Assembly (NCBI GenBank): GCA_002309335.1
Contig: DBXH01000010.1
Location: forward strand, 8,518 to 23,546
DNA: 15,029 nt
Source of the DNA: Bacteroidales bacterium UBA1217
GTDB taxonomy: Bacteria > Bacteroidota > Bacteroidia > Bacteroidales > P3
Direction of reading: 5' to 3'
Of the stretch, positions 14,980-15,029 are shown in pieces (the first letter of the stretch is position 1; each line of letters opens with the position of its first letter). The position numbers were made by a program, and so were the translations under genes. The notes under the pieces are model-generated. The model worked only from the letters and a program-made list of their open reading frames with translations. It was not told the DNA's origin and ran no database searches.

Positions 14980-15029
14980 CGGGGCGTGGCGCAGTTGGCT
15001 AGCGCACTTGCATGGGGTGCAAGGGGTCG
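14980..15029 (+). tRNA. tRNA-Pro, anticodon GGG (3' part outside window)
   Basis: The 5' 50 nt of a tRNA are present. The acceptor 5' strand is CGGGGCG (14980-14986), then T8 and G9. The D stem GCGC pairs with GCGC (14989-14992 / 15002-15005) around a loop with the conserved GG. The anticodon stem CTTGC pairs with GCAAG (15007-15011 / 15019-15023), with a 7-nt loop carrying T33, anticodon GGG (15014-15016) and G37. GGG reads proline codons CCC and CCU; G37 is usual for tRNA-Pro. The T arm and acceptor 3' strand lie beyond the window. Confidence 0.9.

Overview
The window looks like chromosomal DNA of a member of the Bacteroidota, most likely an uncultured or less-studied Bacteroidales. Four things point there. 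Several genes are preceded by the Bacteroidota-type promoter (TTTG, 19-21 nt, TAnnTTTG). Clear Shine-Dalgarno sequences are missing. Two predicted secreted proteins end in type IX secretion system (T9SS) sorting domains, one of type A and one of type B. The YebC, M3-peptidase, thioredoxin-like and type-B L31 proteins also have Bacteroidota character. Most Bacteroides lack a T9SS, so a T9SS-bearing lineage is more likely.

Layout. The left 6 kb is on the minus strand. Reading with transcription: a secreted M6-like metalloprotease with a type A sorting domain (6010 to 4457), a hairpin terminator, a periplasmic TlpA-like thioredoxin protein (4253 to 2817), an M3 dipeptidyl carboxypeptidase lipoprotein 30 nt further on (2786 to 675), and a YebC-family protein cut by the window edge (476 to <1). 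A 510-bp divergent intergenic region (6011-6520) separates this from the plus-strand right side. That side holds a secreted protein built of seven YD-like repeats (6521-7279), type-B ribosomal protein L31 with its own promoter and terminator (7512-7769), Lon protease (7928-10396), a PorE-like envelope protein with a beta-propeller and a degenerate OmpA-like domain (10461-11954), a strong terminator, a large choice-of-anchor-L surface protein with a type B T9SS domain (about 12159-14843), and the 5' two-thirds of a tRNA-Pro(GGG) at the right edge.

How the parts relate. The window mixes housekeeping genes (yebC, L31, lon, tRNA) with envelope and secretion genes. Two probable T9SS cargo proteins and one protein resembling a T9SS-associated periplasmic component lie within 10 kb. 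The thioredoxin-like protein and the M3 peptidase look like an operon for periplasmic thiol chemistry and peptide breakdown.

I found no mobile element, CRISPR array, phage, toxin-antitoxin or defence system, and no convincing new multi-gene system. The most interesting signals are in non-coding DNA and protein architecture: a poly-A tract inside the promoter spacer of the type B surface protein (possible phase variation), degenerate tandem repeats in four intergenic regions, an orphan 12-bp hairpin with a T-run, a minimal seven-repeat YD protein, and the eroded OmpA-like domain.
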